From Durio zibethinus (lineage: Eukaryota; Streptophyta; Magnoliopsida; Malvales; Malvaceae): 64,000 bases of DNA. This document shows positions 49,555 through 61,400 of the stretch, piece after piece. The stretch is from assembly GCF_002303985.1 (NCBI RefSeq), contig NW_019168048.1, positions 23,073,384 to 23,137,383 on the forward strand, in the 5' to 3' direction. Made by a program: the position numbers and the translations under genes. How positions within the stretch are numbered: position 1 is the stretch's first letter; each line of letters opens with the position of its first letter. The notes beneath the pieces were generated by a model. It saw only the letters and a program-made list of their open reading frames with translations. It did not search any database and was not told where the DNA came from.

Positions 49555-50335
49555 AAGATAATATTTGGTATCTTTTTGTAAAACCACCATAATAATATAA
49601 TCACAAAATAATCTTATTACCAATATAGTTGTAAAACTAGTGATTTCAAATCCCTCTATTTAATTAACAATTATTAATTCTTTGAAATTAAATATTAGTA
49701 TTATTAAAAATTAAATATTATTTCATTTAAAAATACCAAAATAATTATGCATATTATAATAATTATACAAATTAATAATTTTAAAATTGTTTAAAGATAA
49801 TTTGTAAAATATTATAATTTTATTTTATAATAAAATATTATCAAATTATTAAATTATTAAATATATATTTATAGATAAATTAATTTTTGTAATATAAATT
49901 ATATAAAAAATATTTGAATAAAAAAATAAAACCAATCTATTAAATTCATAATAAAAAATAAAAAATTATATTATATAAAATATTAAAAAAAGTAAAAAAG
50001 AAAAAAACTCAAATTACTTTTAAATTTATTTCTTTTAAATTTATTAGAATAAATATTAATTTAAAAATATAAAAATTAATTATTTTTAAAATACAGTAAA
50101 TTTTTAATTTACATATTAAATAGATAAAATTAATTATTATTAATTTTACATCTCATTCCATTTTGATAATAAAAATTTCCTTCCCTTTTGTATAGAAATT
50201 ACATTTCTCAAAGACAGTATCTAATCACTCCGACTCGTTAGATCCCTGATGCTTACCAAGCATAATAAATTAATCACCATTTATAGATCACCATAATTTT
50301 TGAAATAATCACCCTATACCAAACAGTACTTAAAT
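49555..50335. repeat. About 800-bp dispersed AT-rich repeat, copy 2
   Basis: Collinear with 7985-8785. Starts atatttggtatctttttgta, keeps aataaaaccaatctattaaa and cacatattaaa-type words, and ends cctataccaaacagtactta. The TTTGGTAT/ATACCAAA words at the two ends are inverted. Confidence 0.6.
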
Positions 50336-52457
50336 TAATTAGGCATCAGGGTTAAAAATTGCTTCCAGGAATACTCATTTTATCTTCTTTTAATAAGTAA
50401 ATAGTCTAACCATTATCAAAACACACCAAAAACACAAGTCAACAAAGGTAAAGAGATGGACCCTAAAGAACAAGACCTCAAAGTGGTACAACGACATTGC
50501 GCTCGTGGATTTCATTGGGAGCAGCTGCCTTTGTATCTGCCATTGTAAATCTGAAAGCTATAACCTCAAATTTTGATAGAAAAAGGAGAAGCATTAAATA
50601 AAAGTATATGAAACCGAAAAAATGTTCAAAGTACAACCAAGACAAAGAATAAGGAGAGAGGCAACATTTCAGCCCATCCATAAGAGTTAAAGTGGCTGAA
50701 CAGAAAAAACAAAAGTAAATTCTACATTCCATAGGCACCTAGATCTATTCTTAACGGCCAGCTAATTTCTGAGATCTGAAGGGACTTTGGTCCTCAAACC
50801 TCTATTTTTGAATAGAACACCTCATAGTGCTTCTATCATTTGAGTTTAGAAACCCACCCAATAAGTGCCACCTGACTGTATTTTAATTTCCACAAAATGA
50901 GATTCTACCAAGCTTTTGAAAAAATAACGCAATTTACTGAGCAACAGAGACAGCAGCCATTCACAATAAAGCATCCATCTATACCTTCAAAGAAAGTTCC
51001 ACCTCCATCTTTGAAACAAATTCTTCAGAACAATTCTGCACAAGGGCATTTATTCAGTTGGCAATTTATAGATATAAACAAGTAAAATGTCAATCCAATA
51101 ACAAATCACAATCACAGCTACATTCACCAACAGATGGAGAGGTGCAACTCACAATTATGCTTTCCCCCTTGTTCTTGTAACAACAGATATACACAAGTAA
51201 AATATCTCAACTTACAGTTTCCAAAATCCATATTACTTATAGTTAACAAAAATGTAAACTCACAATTATATTCATGTAAAAATGCAAAAAATATACATGG
51301 CTGACAGAACCTACTATGCATTCCCCCTTGTTTTGGTAAAAAGTAAGAATTGAACTAGCATTTCTGCAACCCATCAAACACTTAAACGTTCTAAAACCTA
51401 CAAGTTTCAGAAAATACCTAGACCAAAATGTTTTAGGGTGTATGGCTCAATTGGCTAAAGGTGGCATGAACTTCGTAGATCCTACATGTACATTCTAGTT
51501 TCAAATTTAACCAATAATTAAGAAACAGGAAATGAAAATGATGGAAAGAGACAACAAACTTTCCTTTAGAAAAATTCCAACAATTATTGTTGTTTCCACC
51601 AGCAAGTCTTATAAAAACTATAAAATTATCTGTGGGAATCTGCGGTCTTGTAAAAGTTAGACTCACAAACTATTCAAAATGTGAAACTCAATGATAAGCA
51701 ACGCTATTTATCTTTATTCTCCCTTTTCCACCCCTTCTGATTTTCATTTATGCTACCATGACTTTAAAATGCTCCAATCACGCAAATAAACCTCAAATAA
51801 TCCTATCTTTGCAATCCCAATAAATCCAGGTTGACCAACAATATAATTCAATCCATCTCACAACTAAATGGATACACAGCCCTATTAGTTAAACCATAAT
51901 TTTTTTTTATTCGCCATCAATAATGCTGTTTATTTAAAGACCATTATAATGCAACATTATAAGCCTGGAAGCTCACTCCACTATTGAAATCCAGCAAGAT
52001 CTTCTTTTTTGACTTCAAAAGAGAATCAGAACTTCAACCCAGACAATGTTCAAAAAATATGAAAACTTAAGAACTAAAATTTTAGACTGCCCTCATTAAC
52101 TGTCAAATCCACTAATTAAAGTCATCCTACAACAGCAGAAATAAAAGAAAAAAAATAACAAGAGTTACTGCCTTGTAAAAATTAAATCAGAACAAAGTAC
52201 TTATCAGGCGTAAAAGAAGACAATGAAATAGGGTTTATAACGTAAAAATCAGTAAAGATCAAAACAGTCAATTCCTTGTCTAAAAATACAATATCTAGAG
52301 CTATTCTTTATTTTAAGCCAATGATATGTTATATTTATACAAAGAAGATTAAGGCCTGCCAGTGAATAGTGAAGTTAACTTATTGGATTTTATCTGTTTC
52401 ATAATAACTTGGTTAAGATTCTAATTATCCTTAAATTCAATAAGAAAATCAAACATA
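50336..52457 (-). other. 3' region of the - strand gene, with one possible small exon
   Basis: Less repetitive sequence, probably the 3'UTR or transcript tail of the gene at 52458-53081. On the - strand at about 50562-50478 a CTTTCAG acceptor-like site precedes MADTKAAAPNEIHERNVVVP and a stop, which could be a small exon or a short separate ORF of unknown nature. A tRNA-like stretch occurs at about 51434-51510. Neither is certain. Confidence 0.35.
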
Positions 52458-53081
52458 CTATCCACTAGAACTGGGCCGATTCCCACTAGATCTGGCCCGA
52501 CTAATCAAATTCAGATCTGATTCACCGCCTTTTCTTATCTTCTCATAACCACTTGATTTAGGCCGCCCATCTTCTGAGTACCGACCACCTGAGCCGAAAT
52601 GCTTATGTTCTTTTTTCAAGAAAACTTCCGGTTGAAGCTTCTCCTCTTTTCCCACAAAACCCGGCCTAAGATGTGGTGGAACAAATCGATCCGGTTTCGA
52701 AGACCCGGAAACCGATATAACTTCCTTCTCCTGATCCGGAACTGATAATACAGAACCTGTTCGACCCAGAGGACGCAGAGAAATCTGATCATCAACCAGA
52801 TTAGAGAGCGGTGTTTGATCGGGAGCTAGAGCTGACCGGGCTTGAGGCTGTTTAGGCGGTGTTGAGGAGTCAATAGGATGATTTGAAATGGGCTTGGGAG
52901 AGGTACGGGTTAGGACGAGCATGCGCCCATGAGTTTTGGCGTGGGATGAGATGGAAGAATAAGATGGAAAAGAAGACTGGTTTTGATGATGGGTTTGAGA
53001 ATTATTGGAGCTGGAGGAGGTCAGGTTTTTCTCAAGAACATGATTAAAATTAATGGAGGAGTATTTGTTGGTTCTTGCCAT
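52458..53081 (-). CDS. Conserved plant protein of unknown function, disordered, 207 residues
   Basis: An intact single frame from ATG at 53081 to TAG at 52458. The protein starts MARTNKYSSINFNHVL, has Ser/Asn/Gln-rich stretches (21-50), a short hydrophobic GRMLVLTR (52-59), a Pro-rich part (61-80), and conserved-looking blocks ISLRPLGRTGS (100-110) and KPDRFVPPHLRPGFVG (129-144). A basic Gly/Ser/Arg-rich tail ends GNRPSSSG. There is no signal peptide, membrane segment or catalytic motif; it looks largely disordered. I recall similar plant proteins without a known role, so I name none. RPPHLRPG-like and RG-rich tails occur in RNA-associated proteins, a weak hint only. Base composition (about 48% GC) differs sharply from the flanks and supports coding. 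Confidence 0.85.
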   Translation of the reverse strand: MARTNKYSSINFNHVLEKNLTSSSSNNSQTHHQNQSSFPSYSSISSHAKTHGRMLVLTRTSPKPISNHPIDSSTPPKQPQARSALAPDQTPLSNLVDDQISLRPLGRTGSVLSVPDQEKEVISVSGSSKPDRFVPPHLRPGFVGKEEKLQPEVFLKKEHKHFGSGGRYSEDGRPKSSGYEKIRKGGESDLNLISRARSSGNRPSSSG

Positions 53082-53514
53082 TCACCACTTCCTCGCCACC
53101 ACTTTTGGCTTTTTTGGGTTTTGCTTTTAAGAAGCGTTTATTATTCGGTATTCTGTTTTTGGATGTGGAATATCGTGAAAATCAGAAAACAATTAGAACT
53201 AGGCTGTAGAATCTCTCGGAAGGAAGCTTGCTTCAAAAGAATGGTGTTTTTGTACTAGAAAGGCATTTTTGTATGGCTGTGTTTTTTTTCTGTGGGCTGT
53301 CCTGTTTTTGATATGCTGCTGACGGAACTATGGATTTGGAAGGTCTTTTCTTTTTTTGGTTACAATGGATTTGGAAGTTTGGACTAACGGGGGAGAGTGA
53401 ATGGTGGGGTCCATGGATAGATCTCAGCCACTACAATTAAGAAATTTGTTTGATTAAAATAACAAAAAATTTGTAATTAAGAAATTTGTTCTTTTTCGCA
53501 CAAAAACAAAAATT
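53082..53514 (-). promoter_or_regulatory. Upstream region of the - strand gene
   Basis: Mixed-composition sequence upstream of the ATG at 53081, likely 5'UTR and promoter. No sure TATA box or other element was identified. The + strand frame at 52983-53258 is a shadow. Confidence 0.4.
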
Positions 53515-53900
53515 TTATAAATTTTATTATTTTATTTAAATAAATTTTTATATTTTTATTATATTTAAATAAATTTTTAAATTTTATTTTGTATCTAAAT
53601 AACTCTTTCACTTTAAATTTGTATGTATAAATTTATATATTTTTATTATATTCAAATAAATTTTTAAATTTTAATTTTCACTCAAAAAATTTATTAACTT
53701 TTAATTTGTATCTAAATAAGTTCTTAACTTTTATTTTACACTTAAATAAGTCTTTAATATAAATTATTTTTTGTTTAAAATCAGAATTTATTTGTATATA
53801 AAATAAAGAATAAAAGTTTATTTGAATAAAATAAAAACATAAAAATTTATTTAAAAAAAATAGATCAGAGACTTTTTTTTAGTATTTTTATCTTTTTGTT
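53515..53900. repeat. AT-rich MITE-like repeat, copy 2
   Basis: Runs of attatttaaataaattttta-type words, ending aatagatcagagactttttt. This is the inverted form of the left end of the repeat at 955-1262. A duplicate lies at about 55560-55860 in the second copy of the tandem duplication. Confidence 0.5.
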
Positions 53901-54802
53901 TTCATTAAATACATTTTTAGTTTAATTTTTACTTTTGATTTATCTTTCATTTTTAAGGTATTTTTTAAACTTTAAACTGTTAAAATTGAACCCTAAAATT
54001 AAAGATTTAATATTCTATTAACACAAAATATGATTACAACTTAAGGCAATGTTTTATATCACTTTTAAAATTATAATAAAGATTTAATTATCATGATAAA
54101 GTAATTTTATCATTAATGATCTTAGATTATCATATTGCATAAAAAAGATTATTGAATATAAAAGACCTAAAAAAATATTATTATCAATCATAAGATTATT
54201 TAACAAGAAACAATTTCAATTTTTATAAAATGACCTATTTATGGAACAAAAATATTTGTTTTATAGAAAATTATAAGGCATGAACTACTTTTGTTAAATA
54301 TAATTCAAAATTATTACCATGTTCACATTAAAAACTATGGTCACATAAGTTATTTTGTAATTAAAATGACTAAAAAGCAAGTTTGCTCATAAAAACTACA
54401 GATTTCAAGAAACGTGTTTTGATTTCCTACCATCAGGAGAGTAAATTTATCTTAAAATGAATTTTGACTATCATACTCATTTAGTAAAAATTTTCTCTCA
54501 CTCTTTTAAATGAGTAAGTTTCTATCAAACATGATACTATAAAATCTTTATCACATAAATTCTTGAGTTATTATTAAACACAATAATTTAATCATAATAA
54601 ATAAATTACTATGAATTATCAAACATAATAATCTAATAATCATAGTGAATAAGTCACTCTATGATGCCAAAAGAAACTTGACTTAATGGTAAATTAATCA
54701 TGATTTTTTTTTGTTGAAATAGGATAGAATCTATTCCTTAATGAATAAGAAAATCACATAAGTGTCCATAAAAGGTTGAAGGAAACTGGGATAGTCTTCT
54801 AC

Positions 54803-55068
54803 CTAGTATTGCCTTTCATTTACTAATAGACCTTGCTTTGCTAAAAGGTGGGCAACCTCATTTTCAGCTCGTGTAACATGTTTCACCTTGCATTCCTTGG
54901 ACTGTACCATTTTTACTCTAGTTTCTTCTGTCATGTTTACTATTAGAGATAAATCCTTATTCCATCTCTGTAAATGGTTTATCACTATCAAAGAGTCACC
55001 CTCAAGCATTATTGCATGAAGTCCTGGATCTTTAGCCAAGTCTCAGATTTTTAGCAAAGTCCAATGCA
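54803..55068 (-). pseudogene. LINE RNase H-like segment, copy A
   Basis: The - strand frame reads AVVRALDFAK, then DPGLHAIMLEGDSLIVINHL, LSLIVNMTEETRVKMVQS and CKVKHVTRAENEVAHLLAKQ. This is the RVT_3 RNase H domain found at the C-terminus of plant LINE proteins (EGDS and the N-x-x-AH end). A small repeat near 55030-55050 disturbs its start. It is a duplicated fragment cut from its LINE. The T-run at 54704-54712 fits the LINE poly-A tail on the - strand. Confidence 0.85.
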
Positions 55069-55085
55069 CGAACCACTGCATTCGT

Positions 55086-55268
55086 TGTTAGGAATAATGA
55101 CTCAAATCCCATAACAGATTTATTTGAGATTGATTAGATATTGCTTGATGGACAAGAAGACTTGTAGAAGAGGAATTCTAAGAGAAAATGAAATTTTAAT
55201 AGGCAAGTTGACATACATAAGAAAAATTTTAAGAAGAAAATGATTCTTAATCAGCAAGTTTGTATGCA

Positions 55269-55302
<34 letters not shown>

Positions 55303-55555
55303 GTCTTTATAGGGTTAGATGTGAGAAGAATATGTAAGAGAGTTGCAAGGTTTTATGGAATAAACACTCTATAAGACTACATGAGATTTACGTCTTATGG
55401 GTATATATGTTTGAATGTTTGTGAGTGGACTAGAGGAGACTGCGAGGGTTCACATAGGCATGGTGCATGGGTGCACATAGATATGTGTTTGTTTGGGTTG
55501 AGAATACTTTGTAAGACTAAAGGAGATTAAGAATGTTTTATGAATATTGATTTAT
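55086..55555 (+). mobile_element. Truncated Copia LTR in duplication copy A
   Basis: Starts TGTTAGGAATAATGACTC, as the LTR at 57030 and 57827 do, and runs 470 bp to the duplication joint. It carries a (TA)n run at about 55270-55300 absent from the other LTRs. The base before it (attcgt) is the same target site as at copy B (attagt). Confidence 0.88.
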
Positions 55556-56779
55556 ATATTTTTATTTTGGATCTAAATAACTCTTTCACTTTATTTATAT
55601 GTATAAATTTATATATTTTTATTACATCCAAATAAATTTTTAAATTTTAATTTTCACTCAAAAAAATTATTAACTTTTAACTTATATTTAAATAAGTTCT
55701 TAACTTTTATTTCACACTTAAATAAGTCTCTAATATAAATTATTTTTTGTTTAAAATAAGAATTTAGTTGTATATTAATTAAAGAACAAAAGCTTATATA
55801 AAAAAACATAAAAATTTATTTTAAAAAATAGATTAAAGACTTTTTTTTAGTATTTTTATCTTTTTGTGTTCATTAAATCTTTTTTCAGTTTAATTTTTAC
55901 TTTTGATTTATCTTTCATTTTTAAGGTATTTTTTAAAATTTAAACTATCAAAATTGAACCCTAAAATTAAAGGTTTAATATTCTATTAACACAAAATATG
56001 ATTACAACTTAAGGCAATGTTTTATATCACTTTTAAAATTATAATAAAGATTTAATTATCATGATAAAGTAATTTTATCATTAATGATCTTAGATTATCA
56101 TATTGCATAAAAAAGATTATTGAATACAAAATATCTAAAATAATATTATTATCAATCAGAAGATTATTTAACAGGAAACAATTTCAATTTTTATAAAATG
56201 ACCTATTTATGAAACAAAAATCATTTGTCTTATAGAAAATTATAAGGCGCGAACTAATTTTGTTAAATATAATTCAAAATTATTGCCATGTTCACATTAA
56301 AAACTATGGTCACATAAGTTACTTTGTAATTAAAATGACTAAAAAGCAAGTTTTCTCATAAAAACTACAAATTTCAAGAAACGTGTTTTGATTTCCTACC
56401 ATTAGGAGAGTAAATTTATCTTAAAAAGAATTTTGACTATCATACTCATTTAGTAAAAAATTTCTCTCTTTTAAATGAGTAAGTTTCTATCAAACATGAT
56501 ACTATAAAATCATTATCACATAAATTCTTGAGTTATTATTAAACACAATAATTTAATCATAATAAATAAATTACTATGAATTATCAAACATAATAATCTA
56601 ATAATCACAGTGAATAAGTCACTCTATGATGCCAAAAGAAACTTGACTTAATGGTAAATTAATCATGATTTTTTTTTGTTGAAATAGGATAGAATCTATT
56701 CCTTAATGAATAAGAAAATCACATAAGTGTCCATAAAAGGTTGAAGGAAACTGGGATAGTTTTCTACCTAGTACTGCCT

Positions 56780-57029
56780 TTCATTTACTAATAGACTTTG
56801 TTTTGCAAAAGGGTGGGTAACCTCATTTTTAGCTCTTGTAACATGTTTCACTTTGCATTCCTTGGACTTTATAATTTTTGCTCTAGTTTCTTTTATCAGG
56901 TTTATTATTAGCGATAAATCTTTATTTCATCTATGTAAACGATTTATCACTATCAAAGAGTCACCCTCAAGCATTATTGCATGAAGTCCCAAATCTTTAG
57001 CAAAGTCAAATACAAACCATTGCATTAGT
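56780..57029 (-). pseudogene. LINE RNase H-like segment, copy B
   Basis: Second copy of the domain at 54803-55068, more decayed (extra stops) but with LGLHAIMLEGDSLIVI-like residues kept. On its upstream side the frame is cut by the Copia element and continues beyond 58460 (STEA|NAMVC), which shows it is the original C-terminal end of the LINE to its right. A T-run at 56669-56677 marks the LINE 3' end. Confidence 0.8.
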
Positions 57030-58459
57030 TGTTGAGAATAGTGACTCAAATCCTATAACAGAATTGTTTATGATTGGTTAGATTTTGCTTGATGGAAAAA
57101 AAGACTTGTAGAAGAAGAATTCTAAGAAGAAAATGATTCTTAATGGTCAAGTTTGTATGCTTATATATAGGTAAAGTCTTTACAAGGTTAGATGTGAGAA
57201 AAATATGAAAGAGAGTTATAAGATTTTATGGGATAAACACCCTATAAAACTATTAGAAATTTACATCTTATAAGTGTGTATGTTTAAATGTTTGAGAATG
57301 GACTAGAGAAGACTAAGAGGATCCACATAAGTATAGTGCATAGGTGCACAAGGGTATATATTTGTTTGGGTCGAGAATACTTTATAAGACTAGAGGAGAT
57401 TGAGAATGTCTTATGAGTATTGATTGTTAAGTGAGGTTGATATGATTTGTATGTTTGTAATTCTCTACAACTAATGGATCTTATTTTTCATCTGTAAATA
57501 TAGGTCGGTTAGATCGAACCACATTAAATTATTGTCTCTTGTGTGATTGATTCATTATTTGATTTTGCTTTCATTGGTGTAATTAGACTAAGGCCTTATT
57601 TACCTAACAAGTGGTATTAGAGCTGAAGGTTTGAGATATAGAAAAAGGTAAGCCTAGATGAGCTCAATTTAAGAGAAGAGTTTGAGTTCATGCTTTGATA
57701 AATCGATTTACGTGAAGCATGAAGACACATAAGAGAAGATGATAGTGAGACTTTTATTATAAATGAAACCAAGCATATCTAGTATAAATATTGATGATTT
57801 GATGAAATTTGAGTCAAAGTGGAGATTATTAGGAATAATGACTCAAATCCCATAATAGATTTATTTGAAATTAGTTAGATATTGCTTAATGGATAAGAAC
57901 ACTTGCAAAAAAAAAAAAAATTTAAGAGAAAATAGATTCTTAATAGGTAAGTATGACTTACATAAGAAGAATTTTTAAAAGAAATAGATTCTTAATGGAC
58001 AAGTTTGTATGCTTATAAATAGGCAAAATCTTTATAGGGTTAGATATGAGAAAAAAATGTAAGAGAGTTATAAAGTTTTATGGGATAAACACCCCATGAG
58101 ACTATTGAAGATTTACATATTATAGGTGTGTATGGTTGAATATTTATGAGTGAACTAGAGAAGATTGAGAGGGTCCACATGGGTATGGTGCATGAGTGTA
58201 CATGGATATGTGTTTGTTTTGGTTAAAAATACTTCATAGGACTAGAAAAGATTGAGAGGGTCTTTTGAGTATTGACATTGAGTGAGGTTGATATGATTTG
58301 TATATTTGTAATTCTCTACAACTAATGGATCTTATTTCTTATCTGTGGACATAAATTGGTTAGACCAAATTATGTTAAATTATTGTCTCTTGTGTGATTA
58401 ATTGATTAATTGATTTCACTTCCATTGGTGTAATTGGATTGGTGCTATTTAGCCTAACA
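57030..58459 (+). mobile_element. Very short LTR retrotransposon of Copia type (LTR-217 bp-LTR)
   Basis: Left LTR 57030-57609 (TGTTGAG...CCTAACA, 580 bp) and right LTR 57827-58459 (TATTAGG...CCTAACA, 633 bp). The internal part is only 217 bp. It begins gTGGTATTAGAGCTg, the initiator Met tRNA site typical of Copia elements (usual form TGGTATCAGAGC), and ends caaagtggagatta, a Copia-type polypurine tract. Flanks are ttagt and ttagc, a 4/5 match to a 5-bp target duplication. It encodes no protein and must have moved with proteins from another element. The long LTRs distinguish it from ordinary TRIMs. Confidence 0.92.
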
Positions 58460-61400
58460 TTAGCTTCAGTAGAGAAAGGGTTTGTCACCCCAGGCAAATT
58501 GTTGTGGCTTGTTACTATTACTTTTTCTTTCCAATCTCTAACAATCACCTCTATTCATCCCTATTTGTTCACCTTGTCAATCATCCCATCAATATTTACC
58601 TATTATGTTGTCGTGCTTGTTAGCTTAAGCTCTACTATTAAGCTTGCATAATTTATACCATGTATTCCCTTACAAATGTCATAAACATCACTGGATCACT
58701 TCATTGTTCACCATGAATCTCTTTGTTCTGATCATTCTAGATTGTCAATTTCCATCTATTATGTTGTCGTGCTTATTAGCTTAAGCTCTACTATTAAGCT
58801 TGCATAAATTTTTGCCATTTATTGCCTCGTAAATGTTGCAAACATCACTGAGTCCTTTTGTTGTTCCCCATGAATCTCTCTATTTTGATCATTCTAGATT
58901 GCTTATATCCCTATCATGAATAGTTAAAGCTATTCTACTTTCATATTTGTCATCACCTTTGCCTTTAACTTCCTTGTCCTATTTAAAGTTTAGATTTTCC
59001 CATACTTTGTTCACCTAGTTACATTCTTTCACTGCATGGAGCACAATTTCTTCCTTATTGCCACATCTCGGACACAATTGGAACAAGGATCTATTTTTTG
59101 ATCAAATTCACCATGACTAACAAAAATCCTTTGCTGGCCTTCCAATTCAAAAATTTGATCTTTGTTGGAATGTTACCTATTCAAATTAATGGCCATACAA
59201 CTTCCCCTTTTGTTTATTTTTCAAATGTCCTTACATCAGACTCATCTTCTTTAGAAAGCTTACGTAGCATTTTGCATCTATTTTTCATAGTATATATGCC
59301 TTATTCTCAAAATGCCATACTAAGCAATCAAGCTAGTCCATCTTACTTAATGGTATCTCACATATTGTATAAACTTTCTTTAGTGTGAATCGTGCATGCA
59401 TACGATCCTATTTCTAATAATGTGTTTGGTCATCAATCAAGTTAGCTTTAAATTCATTATCTTCATTAGCCTTCATTGGTAGTTGTGGCCTAAAGTTCTT
59501 TATGAATGGAAGCCATCAATTAATCCATATATGTATGGATTTTTTGTTCCCAACATGCTATCTTAGCCTTTTTTTCAACATTGCTTTTATTTTTGAAATG
59601 CTCTTCCATGTTAATGATGGATGAGCTCTAAGTTTTGGCCCTAGAAAAGTACTTCATGAAAAATACTTGGCTTTAAGAATTTTGTGATACAAGTATGTTT
59701 GGGTTAGTTAAGATCATCTTCCTCTGTTTAGCCAGCATAGCCTTATTAAAGTTTCTCATTTATTTGAACCTCATACCATCATTTGTTTTTGACCAACACA
59801 TTTTTTTCCAATTTTACCAATGGATTCTTTTTTTCTTTTTGTCATTCCTCCACCAATAGTTGCTAATCAGGTTGTTTAATTCATCACACAATGATTTTAG
59901 TAGTATGAAGCATCTCATAACATAGGCTAGAATTAACTATGGTATTGACTTGGTAAACACTTTTTTTCCTTCCATGGATAGCATTATTTAGCATCTCCCA
60001 TTCATTCTAGCGTTTATCCAGTCTTTCAATTCTTTGAATACCCTCTTCTTATCCTTCTCTACCATTGTAAGTAATCCCAAATACTTGTTAAGATTTTTTT
60101 TTTTCTAGAAATCCAAAACAACTTTTTATTTCCTTTTTTTTGCCCTTCTGTAGTGTTGTTGCTAAAAAAGAATGTCAATTTTCTAAGTTTATCTTTTGCC
60201 TTAAGCTTTCTTCATATCTCTTTAGGACATGTATCACCCTCTTGCTTTTACTTCTATTTGCTAGACCAAGGAGAATACTACCATCTACAAAGAATAAGTG
60301 ACTAACTTAAGGCCCATTTTGGCTTGCCAGGGCTCTATATAACAACTTCTACATCTGATTTTTCTTAAGATTGCTAATAGCCCTTTTATATAAAAAAAAA
60401 TAAATATAAGGAAAGGGGGTCTCTTTAGCGAAGCCTTATTTTTGGAAAGAATTCATTAGTAATGTCACCATTAATAATAAGATAATACAAAATAGAAAAT
60501 ACATATCTCATAATCCTAGCTGCCCAATTTAAAGGGAATCCTAATTTTTTCATGACTGCTTTTAGGAAATTCCACTCCATTTTGTCATTCGCCTTGCTCA
60601 TATCTAATTTCAAGGCAAAAGACCTCATTTTCCCCTATTTTTATTCTTCAAATGGTGTATTAGTTCATAGGGATATTGTCAGATAGTAATCTACTTAGAC
60701 CAAAAACACTTTGAGCCTCACTAATACAATAAGAAAGAATTTCTTTAACCTTGTTTACTAAAACTTTCGAGATAATCTTGTAAATGATATTTCATAAGCT
60801 AATAAGCCTAAATCTTGTAATAGTTTTGGGATCTTAGGTTTTTAGGATAAAAACTAAATAAGTATGATTAATCTCATTAATGTCTTCATCACCCTTATGA
60901 CAAGACAGACAAAAATTGGTGACACCATTTTTAACAAGATGCCAATATTTTTTAAAAAATAATACAAGCATACTGCTAGGTCTAAGTGGTTTGTTGGGAT
61001 TCATTTGGATTATGGCTTGGTAGATTTCCTCGGTCTCTTTCATCCATTGATTTTTTCCCTTGTCCCCTAGATCACTCATTATTTTCCTTTCACTTCCCAC
61101 AGCTTTATTTCTATCATTAATGTTTTCTCGAACAGAACTTTTTCCTTTTTCATCTATTCAACTATCCACCCTTCCTCCATTTATACCATTTTGTTCTTCA
61201 TTTAATTTCGTTCATGTCCACTGTTTGAGTTTGTTACTGTCCCTCTAACTTTATCCTTTTTTTGTATGGCACTGGTGATGTCTCACATTCAAGTTTTTCT
61301 CTATCATTATGATGCTTACTCTTTTAATTGGAAAAGCTCTAAGCCAATCTTTTTAGTGTTTATCCTCACTATTATCCTCCACATCCATTTCACACTCCAT

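Larger units (their letters stand above)
53583..57430. repeat. 1.98-kb tandem duplication, two copies
   Basis: Copy A is about 53583-55555 and copy B about 55561-57430 (offset 1978 at gtatctaaat/ggatctaaat, with later indels). Both hold the MITE-like repeat, an AT-rich block, the LINE 3' end and RNase H segment, and the first part of a Copia LTR at the same insertion point. Copy A ends inside the LTR, joining tatgaatattgat to the start of copy B. Copy B continues into the whole Copia element. Confidence 0.92.
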
